A DNA stretch of 64,000 nt from the NCBI GenBank assembly GCA_040386195.1, contig JAZKFV010000018.1, positions 7,320-71,319 of the forward strand, written 5' to 3'. Made by a program: the position numbers and the translations under genes. The notes beneath the pieces are model-generated. The model saw only the letters and a program-made list of their open reading frames with translations. It ran no database searches and had not been told where the DNA came from. This DNA comes from JAJTCH01 sp040386195 (GTDB taxonomy: Bacteria > Pseudomonadota > Alphaproteobacteria > Rickettsiales > UBA1997). Positions 50,998 to 59,790 of the stretch are shown in pieces. Numbering within the stretch: the first letter of the stretch is position 1; each line of letters opens with the position of its first letter.

Positions 50998-51810
50998 ATG
51001 TCCGAATTTCTTTTTGCACCATTTTTTATCAAAGCCATTATCGCCGCAATTGGCGTGGCTTTTGCCACTGCTCCAATTGGGGTTTTTGTTTTGTGGAAAA
51101 AAATGGCTTATTTTGGCGACGCTATTTCACATTCGGCAATTTTTGGTTTGGGCATTGCCACCATTATTGCCGTTGAGCCAATTTACGGAATTATTTTTTG
51201 CGCATTGGTTTTTAGCTTGGTGATTTTTCTTTTAAATCAACAAAATCTTTATGCCATTGATTCAATAATTGGCATCACCTCCTGCACTTTATTGGCGCTT
51301 GGAATGATTTTGCTGGCAATTTTTCCAACTCAAATTGACCTAGAAGAATATTTATTTGGCGATTTAGTCAAGCTATCTAACGCAAATATTCTGATGATTT
51401 ACGCCATTGCTGCTGTTGCCATTTTGGCAATGTCTTTGTGGTTTAAAAAACTTTTACTTGCCACTATCAATTCTGACTTAGCAACAATTTCTGGAATTGC
51501 CGTTAAAAAATTACAATTAAAATTCTTGCTGCTCACCGCTTTAGTGGTGGCTTGCTTGGTGAAGATTGTTGGGATTTTTTTAATCACTTCGCTAATGATT
51601 TTGCCGGCAGCAATTGCCAGAAATTTTTCTAAAACCCCAACGCAAATGTTGTTTTTGGCTTTATTGTTTTCAATATTGGTAATGGTTGGCGGCTTATTAA
51701 TTGCGCTATTTTTTAATCTGCCTTCCAGCCCTGCAATCATTGCCTTTGCGGCTTGTTTGTTGATGTCGTCAATTATTGGCTCAAAGATTATTTATGCTCA
51801 AAGTAATTAA
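50998..51810 (+). CDS. znuB: Zinc ABC transporter permease ZnuB
   Basis: 270 residues, 8 or so transmembrane helices. The ABC-3 family pattern is clear: FFIKAIIAAIGVAFATAPIGVFVLWKKMAYFGDAISHSAIFGLGIA at the N terminus, LEEYLFGDLV in the middle and LITSLMILPAAIARNF near 200. It imports Zn2+ (or Mn2+) with ZnuA and ZnuC, neither of which is adjacent. The start lies 1 nt after the Bro-N stop, and the end overlaps the next gene by 17 nt. Confidence 0.92.
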   Translation: MSEFLFAPFFIKAIIAAIGVAFATAPIGVFVLWKKMAYFGDAISHSAIFGLGIATIIAVEPIYGIIFCALVFSLVIFLLNQQNLYAIDSIIGITSCTLLALGMILLAIFPTQIDLEEYLFGDLVKLSNANILMIYAIAAVAILAMSLWFKKLLLATINSDLATISGIAVKKLQLKFLLLTALVVACLVKIVGIFLITSLMILPAAIARNFSKTPTQMLFLALLFSILVMVGGLLIALFFNLPSSPAIIAFAACLLMSSIIGSKIIYAQSN

Positions 51811-52444
51811 AAAATATCCTGAGCTGGGCACCAAATCTGAGAATGTATTTTTTAAAATCACCAAAACCAAAAATATTCGCATTGCCATTAAATCTGATTT
51901 ACAAATCACCGTTAGCTTTTCGCGTTATTGCTCACTTAAAAAAGCGCAAACATTTTTTGAATCAAAACTAATTTGGGCCTATAATTCCTTACAAACTCTG
52001 GCGCAACGACAAAAAATTCACAATCAAAAAGAACAACAAATTTTTCCTAAATTAAGTGCAGAAGAATTTTTAGCGAAAAATCATTATTTGATTTTGCGCT
52101 GTCGACAATTGGCGCAAATCCATAATTTTTCACCACGCAAAATTATTTTGCGCCGCCAAAAAACTTTGTGGGGCAGCTGTTCGGTAGAAAATAACATTAG
52201 CCTTAATGCTAATTTGGTGTTCTTGAAAGATGAGTTGATTGATTATGTGATTTTGCATGAGCTGGTGCACACTAAAGTAAAAAATCACAGCCGAAAATTT
52301 TGGGAGGAGTTGGAAAAAATTTTACCCGGATCGCGGGCTTTAAATCGTGAATTAAAAAATATCAGACCACATCTAGACCAATATCAGCAGCCTTCACTGA
52401 ATGAGTTAGTGCGCCAACCGAAATATAATCAACTCCCGTTTTAG
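51794..52444 (+). CDS. YgjP-like metallopeptidase domain protein (DUF45)
   Basis: 216 residues from the ATG at 51794; a TTG six codons upstream is less likely. RRQKTLWGSCSVENNISLNANLVFLKDELIDYVILHELVHTKVKNHSRKFWEELEKILP is the YgjP/SprT-like core, with zinc ligands H155, H159 and the distal H in NHSRKFW. The substrate is unknown. It overlaps the end of znuB by 17 nt. The last 28 codons run antisense into nadC (83-bp convergent overlap), giving an unusual C-terminal extension. Confidence 0.85.
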   Translation: MLKVIKKYPELGTKSENVFFKITKTKNIRIAIKSDLQITVSFSRYCSLKKAQTFFESKLIWAYNSLQTLAQRQKIHNQKEQQIFPKLSAEEFLAKNHYLILRCRQLAQIHNFSPRKIILRRQKTLWGSCSVENNISLNANLVFLKDELIDYVILHELVHTKVKNHSRKFWEELEKILPGSRALNRELKNIRPHLDQYQQPSLNELVRQPKYNQLPF

Positions 52445-53201
52445 CAATTTTGCCCACCACTTTTAAATTGATTCCGCCTGATACTTCGATTTTGGCTGCG
52501 CCGGAAATTAAAGCCACGGCGGCTTTGATTTGCTTTAGATTCATATTATCCAGCATAATGATTTCAACCTTTGCTGCCAGAGCTTCCTCAACTTGCGACA
52601 AATTATCGCACTCAACTTCAATTGGCATTTTTTGCGTTAAATTCTCCCGCACCATTTTGACAGCTTTGGCAATACTTCCAGCGGCGGCGATGTGGTTATC
52701 TTTGATTAAAATTCCGTCATAAAGCGCCATACGATGATTGGTGGCGCCGCCGGTTTTAACTGCATATTTCTGAAGTTCACGAAGACCGGGAATAGTTTTT
52801 CTGGTATCTAAAATTTTAGCTTTAGTGCCTTGCAGCTCGTCAACATATTGCTTACTGACGGTTGAAATTCCGCTTAAATGTTGCATTAAATTTAGCGCCA
52901 ATCTTTCTGCAGCAAAGATTGCTCGCGCATTGCCGCTGCCTTCAATGATTGAAGAATTTTTAGGCAAAAAATCACCATCTTGATAATTGATTTTAAGATT
53001 AATTTCTGGTGCTTTTAAACGTTTTTGAGTGGCTAAAAATATTTGCCTGACAATATCAACGCCACATAAAACAATTGGTTCGCGATTGCTGATTCTAAAT
53101 TTTATTTGACGATCAATTGCAATGGTGCAATTAGAAGTAAGATCGCCAATTGCGCCCAGATCTTCGTCTAAACCTTGTTCGATAATTTTATTTATTGACA
53201 C
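52362..53201 (-). CDS. nadC: Nicotinate-nucleotide pyrophosphorylase (carboxylating)
   Basis: 279 residues. It converts quinolinate and PRPP to nicotinate mononucleotide for NAD synthesis. Signatures: GDLTSNCTI, AAERLALNLMQHLSGIST, LDTRKTIPGLRELQKYAVKTGGATNHRMALYDGILIKDNHI, VECDNLSQVEEAL and EVSGGINL. It implies de novo NAD synthesis if nadA/B are present elsewhere. It overlaps its upstream neighbour by 14 nt (same strand) and the YgjP-like gene by 83 nt (opposite strand). Confidence 0.96.
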   Translation of the reverse strand: MSINKIIEQGLDEDLGAIGDLTSNCTIAIDRQIKFRISNREPIVLCGVDIVRQIFLATQKRLKAPEINLKINYQDGDFLPKNSSIIEGSGNARAIFAAERLALNLMQHLSGISTVSKQYVDELQGTKAKILDTRKTIPGLRELQKYAVKTGGATNHRMALYDGILIKDNHIAAAGSIAKAVKMVRENLTQKMPIEVECDNLSQVEEALAAKVEIIMLDNMNLKQIKAAVALISGAAKIEVSGGINLKVVGKIAKTGVDYISVGALTHSVKAADIGLDVV

Positions 53202-53946
53202 ATTTATTGGGATTAAAGTTTTTGCTCTTCAAATTGCCTAATTTAGTCTTGATAAAATAGCGTATAAACTCCATTTCTGCAGGTGAAATTTCTTGCACAC
53301 CGCTTTGATTATCTTTTAACATTTGGTTGATGACGGTAAAAGCTTCACAATCTTCGCCAAGTTGAACTTCAATGAAAGCGGGCAATTCTCTGGTCCAGCT
53401 TGGTGCTTTTTCGTTTCTATTTTTGCTTAATTTATAAGCTAATTTTAACGCCAGCCGATCATCTTTTAAAGTGGCGTGGGCAATGTAAAATGCCTGATAA
53501 ATCCACCACCAATCTTCATTAATATTATCGCCGACATATTCGTCTAAATATTTAATAATGTATCTGGTGTCTTCTTTGTTTTGAGTTTGCGAATAATAGT
53601 TGGCGGCCAGGCTGGGAACATATTTTGATTTATGATCCAAACTATCAAGCAATTTGAACCAATCATAAAGTTTGGTGTAATCATAATTTTTCAAAGCAGT
53701 AAATCTGCCAAAACTATCGCCGGCATTTTCAATTCTTAAAGCGGCAAGACGAAAATAAAACTGCCCGTCGCCAAATGACAAAGCTGCGACTGATTCTTTG
53801 CTGGGCAAGGGTGGAACGATATAGACATCGGGCTTGAATTGTTCGGATTTAAACCAAAAACCAATTTGCAAAATAAAACATAACAAAAAGCCGATGATGA
53901 AAAAGTGATGAAGATTTTGGTAGATTTTAAATTTGACCATTGGCAC
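53188..53946 (-). CDS. Membrane-anchored hypothetical protein, possibly TPR-like
   Basis: 252 residues, not recognised. An N-terminal anchor at about 12-31 (HHFFIIGFLLCFILQIGFWF) is followed by a soluble, helix-rich region with repeated aromatic-rich helices (YDWFKLLDSLDHKSKYVPSLAANYYSQ; EDWWWIYQAFYIAHATLKDDRLALKLAYKLSK; LPAFIEVQLGEDCEAFTVINQML) resembling TPR-type hairpins. The orientation is probably periplasmic. It is 4 nt from the ABC-2-like permease and in the same run as a secretin, so it may belong to an envelope complex. Confidence 0.7.
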   Translation of the reverse strand: MPMVKFKIYQNLHHFFIIGFLLCFILQIGFWFKSEQFKPDVYIVPPLPSKESVAALSFGDGQFYFRLAALRIENAGDSFGRFTALKNYDYTKLYDWFKLLDSLDHKSKYVPSLAANYYSQTQNKEDTRYIIKYLDEYVGDNINEDWWWIYQAFYIAHATLKDDRLALKLAYKLSKNRNEKAPSWTRELPAFIEVQLGEDCEAFTVINQMLKDNQSGVQEISPAEMEFIRYFIKTKLGNLKSKNFNPNKCVNK

Positions 53947-53950
53947 GAAG

Positions 53951-54715
53951 TTAGAACTGCTTGCGGTTGAAATCGTAAAAGGCCATAAAGATCATTAGCG
54001 GAATATAAATTAATGATTGGCCAAGAATAATATAAAGATCAGCAGAATTGACTACGCCGTAGATTAGCCACTCACTTTTTCCATAAAGATCAAGACGCGG
54101 AAAAACTATTGAAATGATTTTAAGAATCGCCTTCAAAAAGCGATCGAGAGTTGCAAAATCAGAGGGATTTCTGGGAATTTGAATAGTGAGCACAAAAAAT
54201 CCCATCATTCGTGAAATTATATAAAACCCTAAAGACGCCATTACCGCAGAAACTGCGCTGCTCAAAATTAAGGCGGCGAGCAAAGAAAAGGTAATGATAA
54301 TTAGAGCTTCAAAAATCAGGCTTAAAGCCCAATAAAATAATCCGACTAAATTTACTTTCATAAAAAATAGCAAAATTACTAAAGGCAAAATTATTAACAG
54401 CGCTACTAAAATAAAGCCGAGCAGATAAGCAAAAATGAAGCTGTGTCTGGAAATTGATTTAGAAAGCACAAATTCTACCTCTCTATTTTCAAAGGTTTTG
54501 CGCACATAAAAACAGACGAATAAAATCATTCCTACTGCAAAAATCATTCGTGAAGAGGCGGCAACATAAACGGTTGTGGCTTGAGCTTGCTCCAATAAAG
54601 CAGTGCTGCCAACGACCGATGAGATGCCAAAAGCGGCTAATAAAATGATAAATAATCCAACATAAAGCCGATCTCTGACGGCGGTGAGAAGGATATATTT
54701 TAAAATTGAATACAT
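53951..54715 (-). CDS. ABC-2-like membrane permease
   Basis: 254 residues with about six transmembrane helices. The pattern MYSILKYILLTAVRDRLYVGLFIILLAAFGISSVVG...VCFYVRKTFENREVEFVLSKSISRHSFIFAYLLGFIL (an elbow helix followed by an R/E-x-E-x-x-LSKP-like loop) is that of ABC-2 type export permeases. No ATPase gene is adjacent. It lies directly downstream of the secretin gene (1 nt) and upstream of the anchored protein, as one transcription unit. Confidence 0.7.
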   Translation of the reverse strand: MYSILKYILLTAVRDRLYVGLFIILLAAFGISSVVGSTALLEQAQATTVYVAASSRMIFAVGMILFVCFYVRKTFENREVEFVLSKSISRHSFIFAYLLGFILVALLIILPLVILLFFMKVNLVGLFYWALSLIFEALIIITFSLLAALILSSAVSAVMASLGFYIISRMMGFFVLTIQIPRNPSDFATLDRFLKAILKIISIVFPRLDLYGKSEWLIYGVVNSADLYIILGQSLIYIPLMIFMAFYDFNRKQF

Positions 54716-54716
54716 A

Positions 54717-56354
54717 CTAGTTGGAGTTTAGAAATGGTCGGTCACTGGATGTGAAAGTGTTGTGAATGGTGCGATCATATTTACTAACGCCTTCGCCAGT
54801 TCCAACAATGGTAGCCTTGATAAAGATTACCGTTTCAGTAACTGATGATACTTTAGAAACGCTTTTGAATAAATAGCCCAGCAGTGGAATTCTGCTTAAA
54901 AACGGCACTCCGCTATCATTGTTAGCAGTGCTTTCGGTCATCACACCACCAATTACCAAAACACTACCACTTTGGATTTTAGCTATAGTATTTAGCTCTC
55001 TAGTATTAACGATAGGAATTTGGCTATCAATTTCTTGATTTGTTGTAGTTTGTTTGCCAGTTGAATCAGTGCTGGTTAAGGGCACGAATATTTTTTGAGT
55101 TACTGTATCAGTTTGGATAGTAATTTTTGGTTTAACATTAAGAGTGATTTCGCCGCTCGCTAAGTCAATTGCCGGAGTTATGGTTAACTCAGTTCCGGTT
55201 AATTCTTCATTTTTAGTTGAGGTAACTGTGCTCGCCGCATTGCTTGTTGTGCCGGCAGTTGTGGTATTGGTTGATGCTTCGTTGGTAAAATAAATTAATT
55301 TTTTGGTAAAATTTAAAGTTGCTTTCTGATTGTTCAGCGCGTTTATTCTTGGGCTGGAAATTGCTTTGACCGAACCAAATTCTTCCAAAGCATTGATAGT
55401 AGCGTTTAGATTGCCACTAAAAAACTTGCTAGGCATCACCCAAGAAGCTACGTTGCCGAGTGTCGATTGAGTTCCCGTTGAATTGGCAGTTGTCAATAAG
55501 ATGCCGTTATTTTTGATTTGCCCAAAATCTCTAGTGCTAGAGCTCCAATCAATTCCGGTTTTATAATTATCGTTAAGAGTCACCTCAACAACTTTTGCCT
55601 CGATCAAAACTTGGGCTGAAGAGCTTTTGCGAACTTGCTCAAGATAATTAGCGACCTTGATATGATTTTTCTGACTAGCAAAAATTGTCATGATATTTGA
55701 CAATCTATTCGAAGACACCGATCCGCCGGAAGATTCAGATTTGGCGTTTGTTTTATCATTAATCAAAGCCAAAATATTATTTTCCACTGACGCCCACAAA
55801 TCGCCGTCAATTAAAAAATCTAGTGAATAATTTTTTGCAAAAGGCAAATCCCTTTCAACGTGCAGGCGGTTATTGACAAGCGTGTAGCGCAAATTGCCCA
55901 TATCACAAATGCGATCTAAAATTTCCAGCAGCGGGCGATTTTTGGCATTGATGATTACGCCACCTTCAATATTTGGATCAAGATCAATATCTAATTTTGC
56001 CGCTTTCGCTAATTCAATTAAAACATCTTTGAGTGGAACTTGGTCGGTGACTGAAAAAGAAATTAATTTTTGGCTGTTAATTTTTGGCAAAGAAGGAATA
56101 GCAATCATTCTCGAGCTTTGGGGAATGGAGTTAGATTTTTCAGCTGCAGCGCTGTTGGCAGCTTTTTTATCGGCATTTTTTTTGGATTTATCACCAAAAA
56201 AAACATCTCTGATTTCTTTTTGAGTGGCGCCGGTTTGGCGATCAAAAGGGTCAACTTTGCCTTGGGCACAACCAAAAATCAAAGCGGGCAACAACAAAAT
56301 TGCCAATAAGAATGGGAGATTTTTTAATAATTTAGTGATTAAAGCTTTGACCAT
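54717..56354 (-). CDS. mshL: Secretin lipoprotein of the MshL/PilQ/GspD family
   Basis: 545 residues. The signal peptide has a lipobox (LPALIFGCAQ, Cys29). The STN/N0 domain is at about 98-180 (ISFSVTDQVPLKDVLIELAKAAKLDIDLDPNIEGG...LRYTLVNNRLHVERDLP). The secretin N1 and channel domains follow, with QVLIEAKVVEVTLNDNYKTGIDW, VKAISSPRINALNNQKATL and VPFLSRIPLLGYLFKS. Secretins form outer-membrane gates for type IV pili, type II secretion or competence. The MSHA-type layout fits best. A prepilin peptidase gene lies just upstream, but no pilin or motor ATPase is seen in the window. Confidence 0.88.
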   Translation of the reverse strand: MVKALITKLLKNLPFLLAILLLPALIFGCAQGKVDPFDRQTGATQKEIRDVFFGDKSKKNADKKAANSAAAEKSNSIPQSSRMIAIPSLPKINSQKLISFSVTDQVPLKDVLIELAKAAKLDIDLDPNIEGGVIINAKNRPLLEILDRICDMGNLRYTLVNNRLHVERDLPFAKNYSLDFLIDGDLWASVENNILALINDKTNAKSESSGGSVSSNRLSNIMTIFASQKNHIKVANYLEQVRKSSSAQVLIEAKVVEVTLNDNYKTGIDWSSSTRDFGQIKNNGILLTTANSTGTQSTLGNVASWVMPSKFFSGNLNATINALEEFGSVKAISSPRINALNNQKATLNFTKKLIYFTNEASTNTTTAGTTSNAASTVTSTKNEELTGTELTITPAIDLASGEITLNVKPKITIQTDTVTQKIFVPLTSTDSTGKQTTTNQEIDSQIPIVNTRELNTIAKIQSGSVLVIGGVMTESTANNDSGVPFLSRIPLLGYLFKSVSKVSSVTETVIFIKATIVGTGEGVSKYDRTIHNTFTSSDRPFLNSN

Positions 56355-56465
56355 TATTTGATTTTTTCGCTGGTTTTTGCTGAAGAGTCATTTTACAAAA
56401 TTCGGTCAATAGTATATGCTAAAAATCTTAAAGCAATATCTAAAATCAAAATGGTGCGGAGCCTT

Positions 56466-57281
56466 TTAGTAAGCGGTTCTGGTAATGTATTTTTGGAACA
56501 AATATAGCAGCATTCCTAGGTCTTCTATGTAATTAATTTTAAACAAAATGCAGCTTAAAAAAGCCACAGCCAATGCTGGAGCAAATGGAAAGCTATTGTC
56601 TTTTTTAAAACGCGTCCATATAACTCCAAAAATTGTTCCCAGCACGCCGTTGATAATCATAAAAATTAAAAGCTGATCAATGCCCAGCGTTAGTCCGGCA
56701 ACCGCAAAAAACTTTAAATCATCTTCACCAATTCCTTGTTTTTTGGTGAAGAAAAAAAATCCATAATCTAAAACTAAACCGAAAAATAAAAATCCGCTTG
56801 CTGATAAAATATAATAAGCAATGCCGTTTTGATTGGGCAAAATTAAGTGATAAGCCAAGGCTAAAATTGCCAAAATAATTTGCGTAAAATTGGGAATAAA
56901 ATAATGTTCCAGATCAACCACAACCATAATCATCAACACGACCGCCATCAGTAAAATCAATATTAGCTTAACATCAAATTTGGCTCCTAATGTAAAAAAA
57001 ATTGTTAAAAACAATAAAGCGGTGGCAATTTCAATTAATGGATAACGCAGCGAAATTTTTGTTTTGCAAAAACCGCATTTACCTTTGCAAAAAAGCCAAG
57101 AAAAAACCGGCACTAAATGTTGAAATTTTAATTGATTATTGCAACTTGGACAAAAGGAATTGCGAAAAATAAAATCCCGCAACGAAATATTTTGATCAGC
57201 AAAACGATAGCTCGCCATAGTAATAAAACTGCCAAAGCACAGTCCGAATATGACAACAAAAACAATGTTAAAAATGAGCAT
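56466..57281 (-). CDS. pilD: Prepilin peptidase (A24 family)
   Basis: 271 residues, eight or so transmembrane helices. The N-terminal cytoplasmic loop holds the zinc tetracysteine C44-x2-C47 and C69-x2-C72 (FCPSCNNQ...CGFCKTK). The catalytic aspartates are D123 (VVDLEHYFIPN) and D187/D188 (GIGEDDLKFF). It cleaves and N-methylates type IV prepilin-like proteins. Together with the secretin next door it argues for a pilus or pseudopilus system encoded in part elsewhere. Confidence 0.93.
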   Translation of the reverse strand: MLIFNIVFVVIFGLCFGSFITMASYRFADQNISLRDFIFRNSFCPSCNNQLKFQHLVPVFSWLFCKGKCGFCKTKISLRYPLIEIATALLFLTIFFTLGAKFDVKLILILLMAVVLMIMVVVDLEHYFIPNFTQIILAILALAYHLILPNQNGIAYYILSASGFLFFGLVLDYGFFFFTKKQGIGEDDLKFFAVAGLTLGIDQLLIFMIINGVLGTIFGVIWTRFKKDNSFPFAPALAVAFLSCILFKINYIEDLGMLLYLFQKYITRTAY

Positions 57282-57345
57282 TAAAAATTTGATAATTATG
57301 TTATGATTAATAGACTTGCCCGACTTTAAAAACTTAAAACTTAAG

Positions 57346-58275
57346 ATGCAAAAGTTTATCGCAACTCCCTTTTTGCTATTGGTATTATTACTGGCTTCGT
57401 GCAGCCAGCCTAAAGCTCCGGTGATTAATCGGGGTAATGCTATTTATGATCGCAACTCTGTTAAAAATAAATCTAAAAATAGCGCCAACAAAACTTCCGC
57501 AAGCCCAACTATAATTTCCATTACCGGTGGTGAAACCATTTATAGTGTTGCCAAAAAATACAATGTTAGTCTGCGTGATCTTATCAACGAAAACAATCTA
57601 ACTCCGCCATATGTTTTAAAAGCTGGCGATAAAATTAATCTACCTTCCAACCAATATTATCAAGTTGCCAGCGGCGATACTCTTTATAGCATTTCTAGAA
57701 AATATGGAATGAATGTTAATAATCTGATCGCAATTAATAATTTAGCAGCGCCATATTCAGTAAAGGTTGGACAAAAGCTTAAGGTTAATAATTCGCTTGC
57801 AGCCAATACTAACAATCCTCAATCTTCAGTTGCTTATAAAAAAGCTGAGAATCAAAAAAATGTTAATAAAAATCCTGAACCTGAACCAACTATCGCTCAT
57901 AAAAATAATCGCTTCACCTGGCCAATTAAAGGCGCGATAATTTCTAAATTTGGTCCTAAACCTGGCGGTCTTTATAATGACGGCATCAACATTAAAGCCA
58001 AAAATGGTGATAATGTTAAAGCCACTGAAGATGGCGTGGTTGCTTATGTGGGCAATGAGCTGCGCGGCTATGGCAATTTAATTATCATCAAACATTCCGG
58101 CGGCTGGATTTCAGCTTATGCTCATCTTGATAAATCAAAAGTCAAAAGAGGAGCAAAAGTGAAAAAGGGTCAAAACATTGCTACCGTTGGCTCAACTGGC
58201 AATGTTAAATCTGCGCAATTATATTTTGGTTTGCGCAAAGGTCGCGAAGCCGTTAATCCTCAAACCTATTTATAA
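57346..58275 (+). CDS. nlpD: NlpD-like LysM/M23 lipoprotein with degenerate active site
   Basis: 309 residues from the ATG at 57346; a TTG at 57316 is less likely. The lipoprotein signal ends LLLASC (Cys19). Two LysM domains lie at about 58-100 (ISITGGETIYSVAKKYNVSLRDLI) and 104-148 (YYQVASGDTLYSISRKYGMNVNNLI). The M23 fold lies at about 203-309. The catalytic zinc ligands are lost: the H-x3-D motif reads NDGIN, and H-x-H reads QLYF. Such proteins activate amidases at division rather than cut peptidoglycan themselves. bolA follows after 7 nt. Confidence 0.9.
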   Translation: MQKFIATPFLLLVLLLASCSQPKAPVINRGNAIYDRNSVKNKSKNSANKTSASPTIISITGGETIYSVAKKYNVSLRDLINENNLTPPYVLKAGDKINLPSNQYYQVASGDTLYSISRKYGMNVNNLIAINNLAAPYSVKVGQKLKVNNSLAANTNNPQSSVAYKKAENQKNVNKNPEPEPTIAHKNNRFTWPIKGAIISKFGPKPGGLYNDGINIKAKNGDNVKATEDGVVAYVGNELRGYGNLIIIKHSGGWISAYAHLDKSKVKRGAKVKKGQNIATVGSTGNVKSAQLYFGLRKGREAVNPQTYL

Positions 58276-58282
58276 TTTCTCA

Positions 58283-58510
58283 ATGGCAATTTCCCAAAGC
58301 GATCTTCACGCTCTAATCAGCAAATCTTTTCCTGCGGCGCAAATTGAAATCATTGATTTAGTTGGCGACGACAATCATTACAGCGTAAAAATTATCGACC
58401 AATCTTTCGCCGGCAAAAGCCGCGTCGCCCAACATAAAATGGTGAATGAGGCTCTCAAGGGTTATTTGGGTGATATTCTTCACGCTATGCAACTTAAAAC
58501 CTCGGCTTGA
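58283..58510 (+). CDS. bolA: BolA family protein
   Basis: 75 residues from the ATG at 58283. The frame is open upstream, but that part overlaps nlpD. The core LHALISKSFPAAQIEIIDLVGDDNHYSVKIIDQSFAGKSRVAQHKMVNEALKGYLGDILHAMQLKT includes the conserved HxxVNxAL-type helix (QHKMVNEAL). BolA proteins form [2Fe-2S] complexes with monothiol glutaredoxins; grxD is the next gene, 60 nt on, as is common in alphaproteobacteria. Confidence 0.93.
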   Translation: MAISQSDLHALISKSFPAAQIEIIDLVGDDNHYSVKIIDQSFAGKSRVAQHKMVNEALKGYLGDILHAMQLKTSA

Positions 58511-58570
58511 TTTTTGCCATTCGCCCAATTAGACTGCGCTTCCTTTACCAACTTATCTTCAAGAAAATTT

Positions 58571-58885
58571 ATGACCAATATCATCGAAGAAATTCAAGCG
58601 ACTATCCAAAATAATGATGTGGTGCTTTATATGAAAGGCAGCAAAGATTTTCCACAATGCGGATTTTCTGCAACTGTTTGTCATCTTTTGAGCAAGCTCG
58701 GAGTTAATTTTAAAGATATTGATATTTTAAAAGATCCAGAGTTGCGCCAAGCAATCAAAGAATTTTCCGATTGGCCAACTATTCCACAGCTTTATGTGAA
58801 GGGTGAATTTATTGGCGGCTGCGACATCGTTAAAGAAATGTACGAGTCTGGCGAGCTACAAGAATTGCTCCAAGTTAAAGCTTAA
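58571..58885 (+). CDS. grxD: Monothiol glutaredoxin (Grx4)
   Basis: 104 residues from the ATG at 58571. An upstream in-frame ATG at 58514 adds 19 unmatched residues. The active site is CGFS (C30) in KDFPQCGFSATVCHLL. TVP-like WPTIPQLYVKGEFIGGCDIVKEMYESGEL provides the glutathione-binding loop. It transfers or senses [2Fe-2S] clusters with BolA. It overlaps convergent miaA by 11 nt. Confidence 0.95.
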   Translation: MTNIIEEIQATIQNNDVVLYMKGSKDFPQCGFSATVCHLLSKLGVNFKDIDILKDPELRQAIKEFSDWPTIPQLYVKGEFIGGCDIVKEMYESGELQELLQVKA

Positions 58886-59774
58886 AATTTGCGCAATCAG
58901 CAATAACAACTTTATTTTTGAACTGGTTGCGAAACCAGGTTAATTGCCGCTTGGCATAGTTTCTAGTTTTCTGCGCGGCAATTTCAATCGCCTGCTCTTG
59001 ATCAATTCTGCCTTGCAAATAATCTTTAATTTCTAAAAAACCAATCGTCTTAGTGGCGCCATAATCTGCCGCTAAATTTAACCGCAACAATTCTTGCGCC
59101 TCTTCTAGCGCGCCATTTTTAAACATCAAAGCCAATCTTTGATTACAATTTTGATAAAGCTTTTCGCGCGGCAATTCAATGTTGAGATGATAAAAATCTG
59201 TCAGCGGATAAAAAATTTGATTAGGTTGGTTTTGCCACCAAGAAAGGTTTTTGCCGGTTTGTTTTAAAACTTCCAATCTTCTGCCCAACCTTTGTTTATC
59301 TAGATCGGCAATCTCTTCAAAATTATCTTGCCAAGCAAGTAGAATTTTTATCAATTCATTTCTGTCGTTATTTGCACAGATTTGACGAATTTCTATTTTT
59401 AAACTTTCTTCAATTTCAGGAATTTTATTAATGCCGTCAATTAATTTAGAAAGGTAAAGCCCAGTGCCGCCAACCACAATTGGCAATTGATTTTGCTTCA
59501 ATGCTTGATTAATTTTCTCAACCGCCAAATGCAGCCAAACCGTCACGGAAGAATTTTCATTGTGTTTTAAAACAGAATACAAAAAATGAGGAGCTAGTTT
59601 TAAATCCTCAGCATTGGGCTGCGCTGAGAGAATTGGTAATTCCGGATAAAGCTGCATCGCATCAGCATTAATAATTACACCGTTTTTTTGTGCGGCAATT
59701 TCAAGAGCCAAAGCTGATTTGCCACTAGCCGTCGCTCCCGAAATTACTAGAATTTTAAATCGCTCATTAATCAT
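58875..59774 (-). CDS. miaA: tRNA dimethylallyltransferase
   Basis: 299 residues. It prenylates A37 of tRNAs reading UNN codons, with dimethylallyl diphosphate from the MEP pathway (dxs is in this window). P-loop: SGATASGKSALALEIA (13-28). Further signatures: INADAMQLYPELPILSAQP, VVGGTGLYLSKLIDGI and YAKRQLTWFRNQ near the C terminus. The start ATGATTAATGAGCG itself resembles the heptamer repeat, so the exact N terminus is slightly uncertain. Confidence 0.95.
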   Translation of the reverse strand: MINERFKILVISGATASGKSALALEIAAQKNGVIINADAMQLYPELPILSAQPNAEDLKLAPHFLYSVLKHNENSSVTVWLHLAVEKINQALKQNQLPIVVGGTGLYLSKLIDGINKIPEIEESLKIEIRQICANNDRNELIKILLAWQDNFEEIADLDKQRLGRRLEVLKQTGKNLSWWQNQPNQIFYPLTDFYHLNIELPREKLYQNCNQRLALMFKNGALEEAQELLRLNLAADYGATKTIGFLEIKDYLQGRIDQEQAIEIAAQKTRNYAKRQLTWFRNQFKNKVVIADCANFKL

Positions 59775-59790
59775 TATTCATTATTAAAAT

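Noticed and set aside
58178..58282. Longer N terminus for BolA overlapping nlpD
   Set aside because: The residues have no similarity to BolA; the ATG at 58283 follows nlpD by 7 nt and matches the family start.
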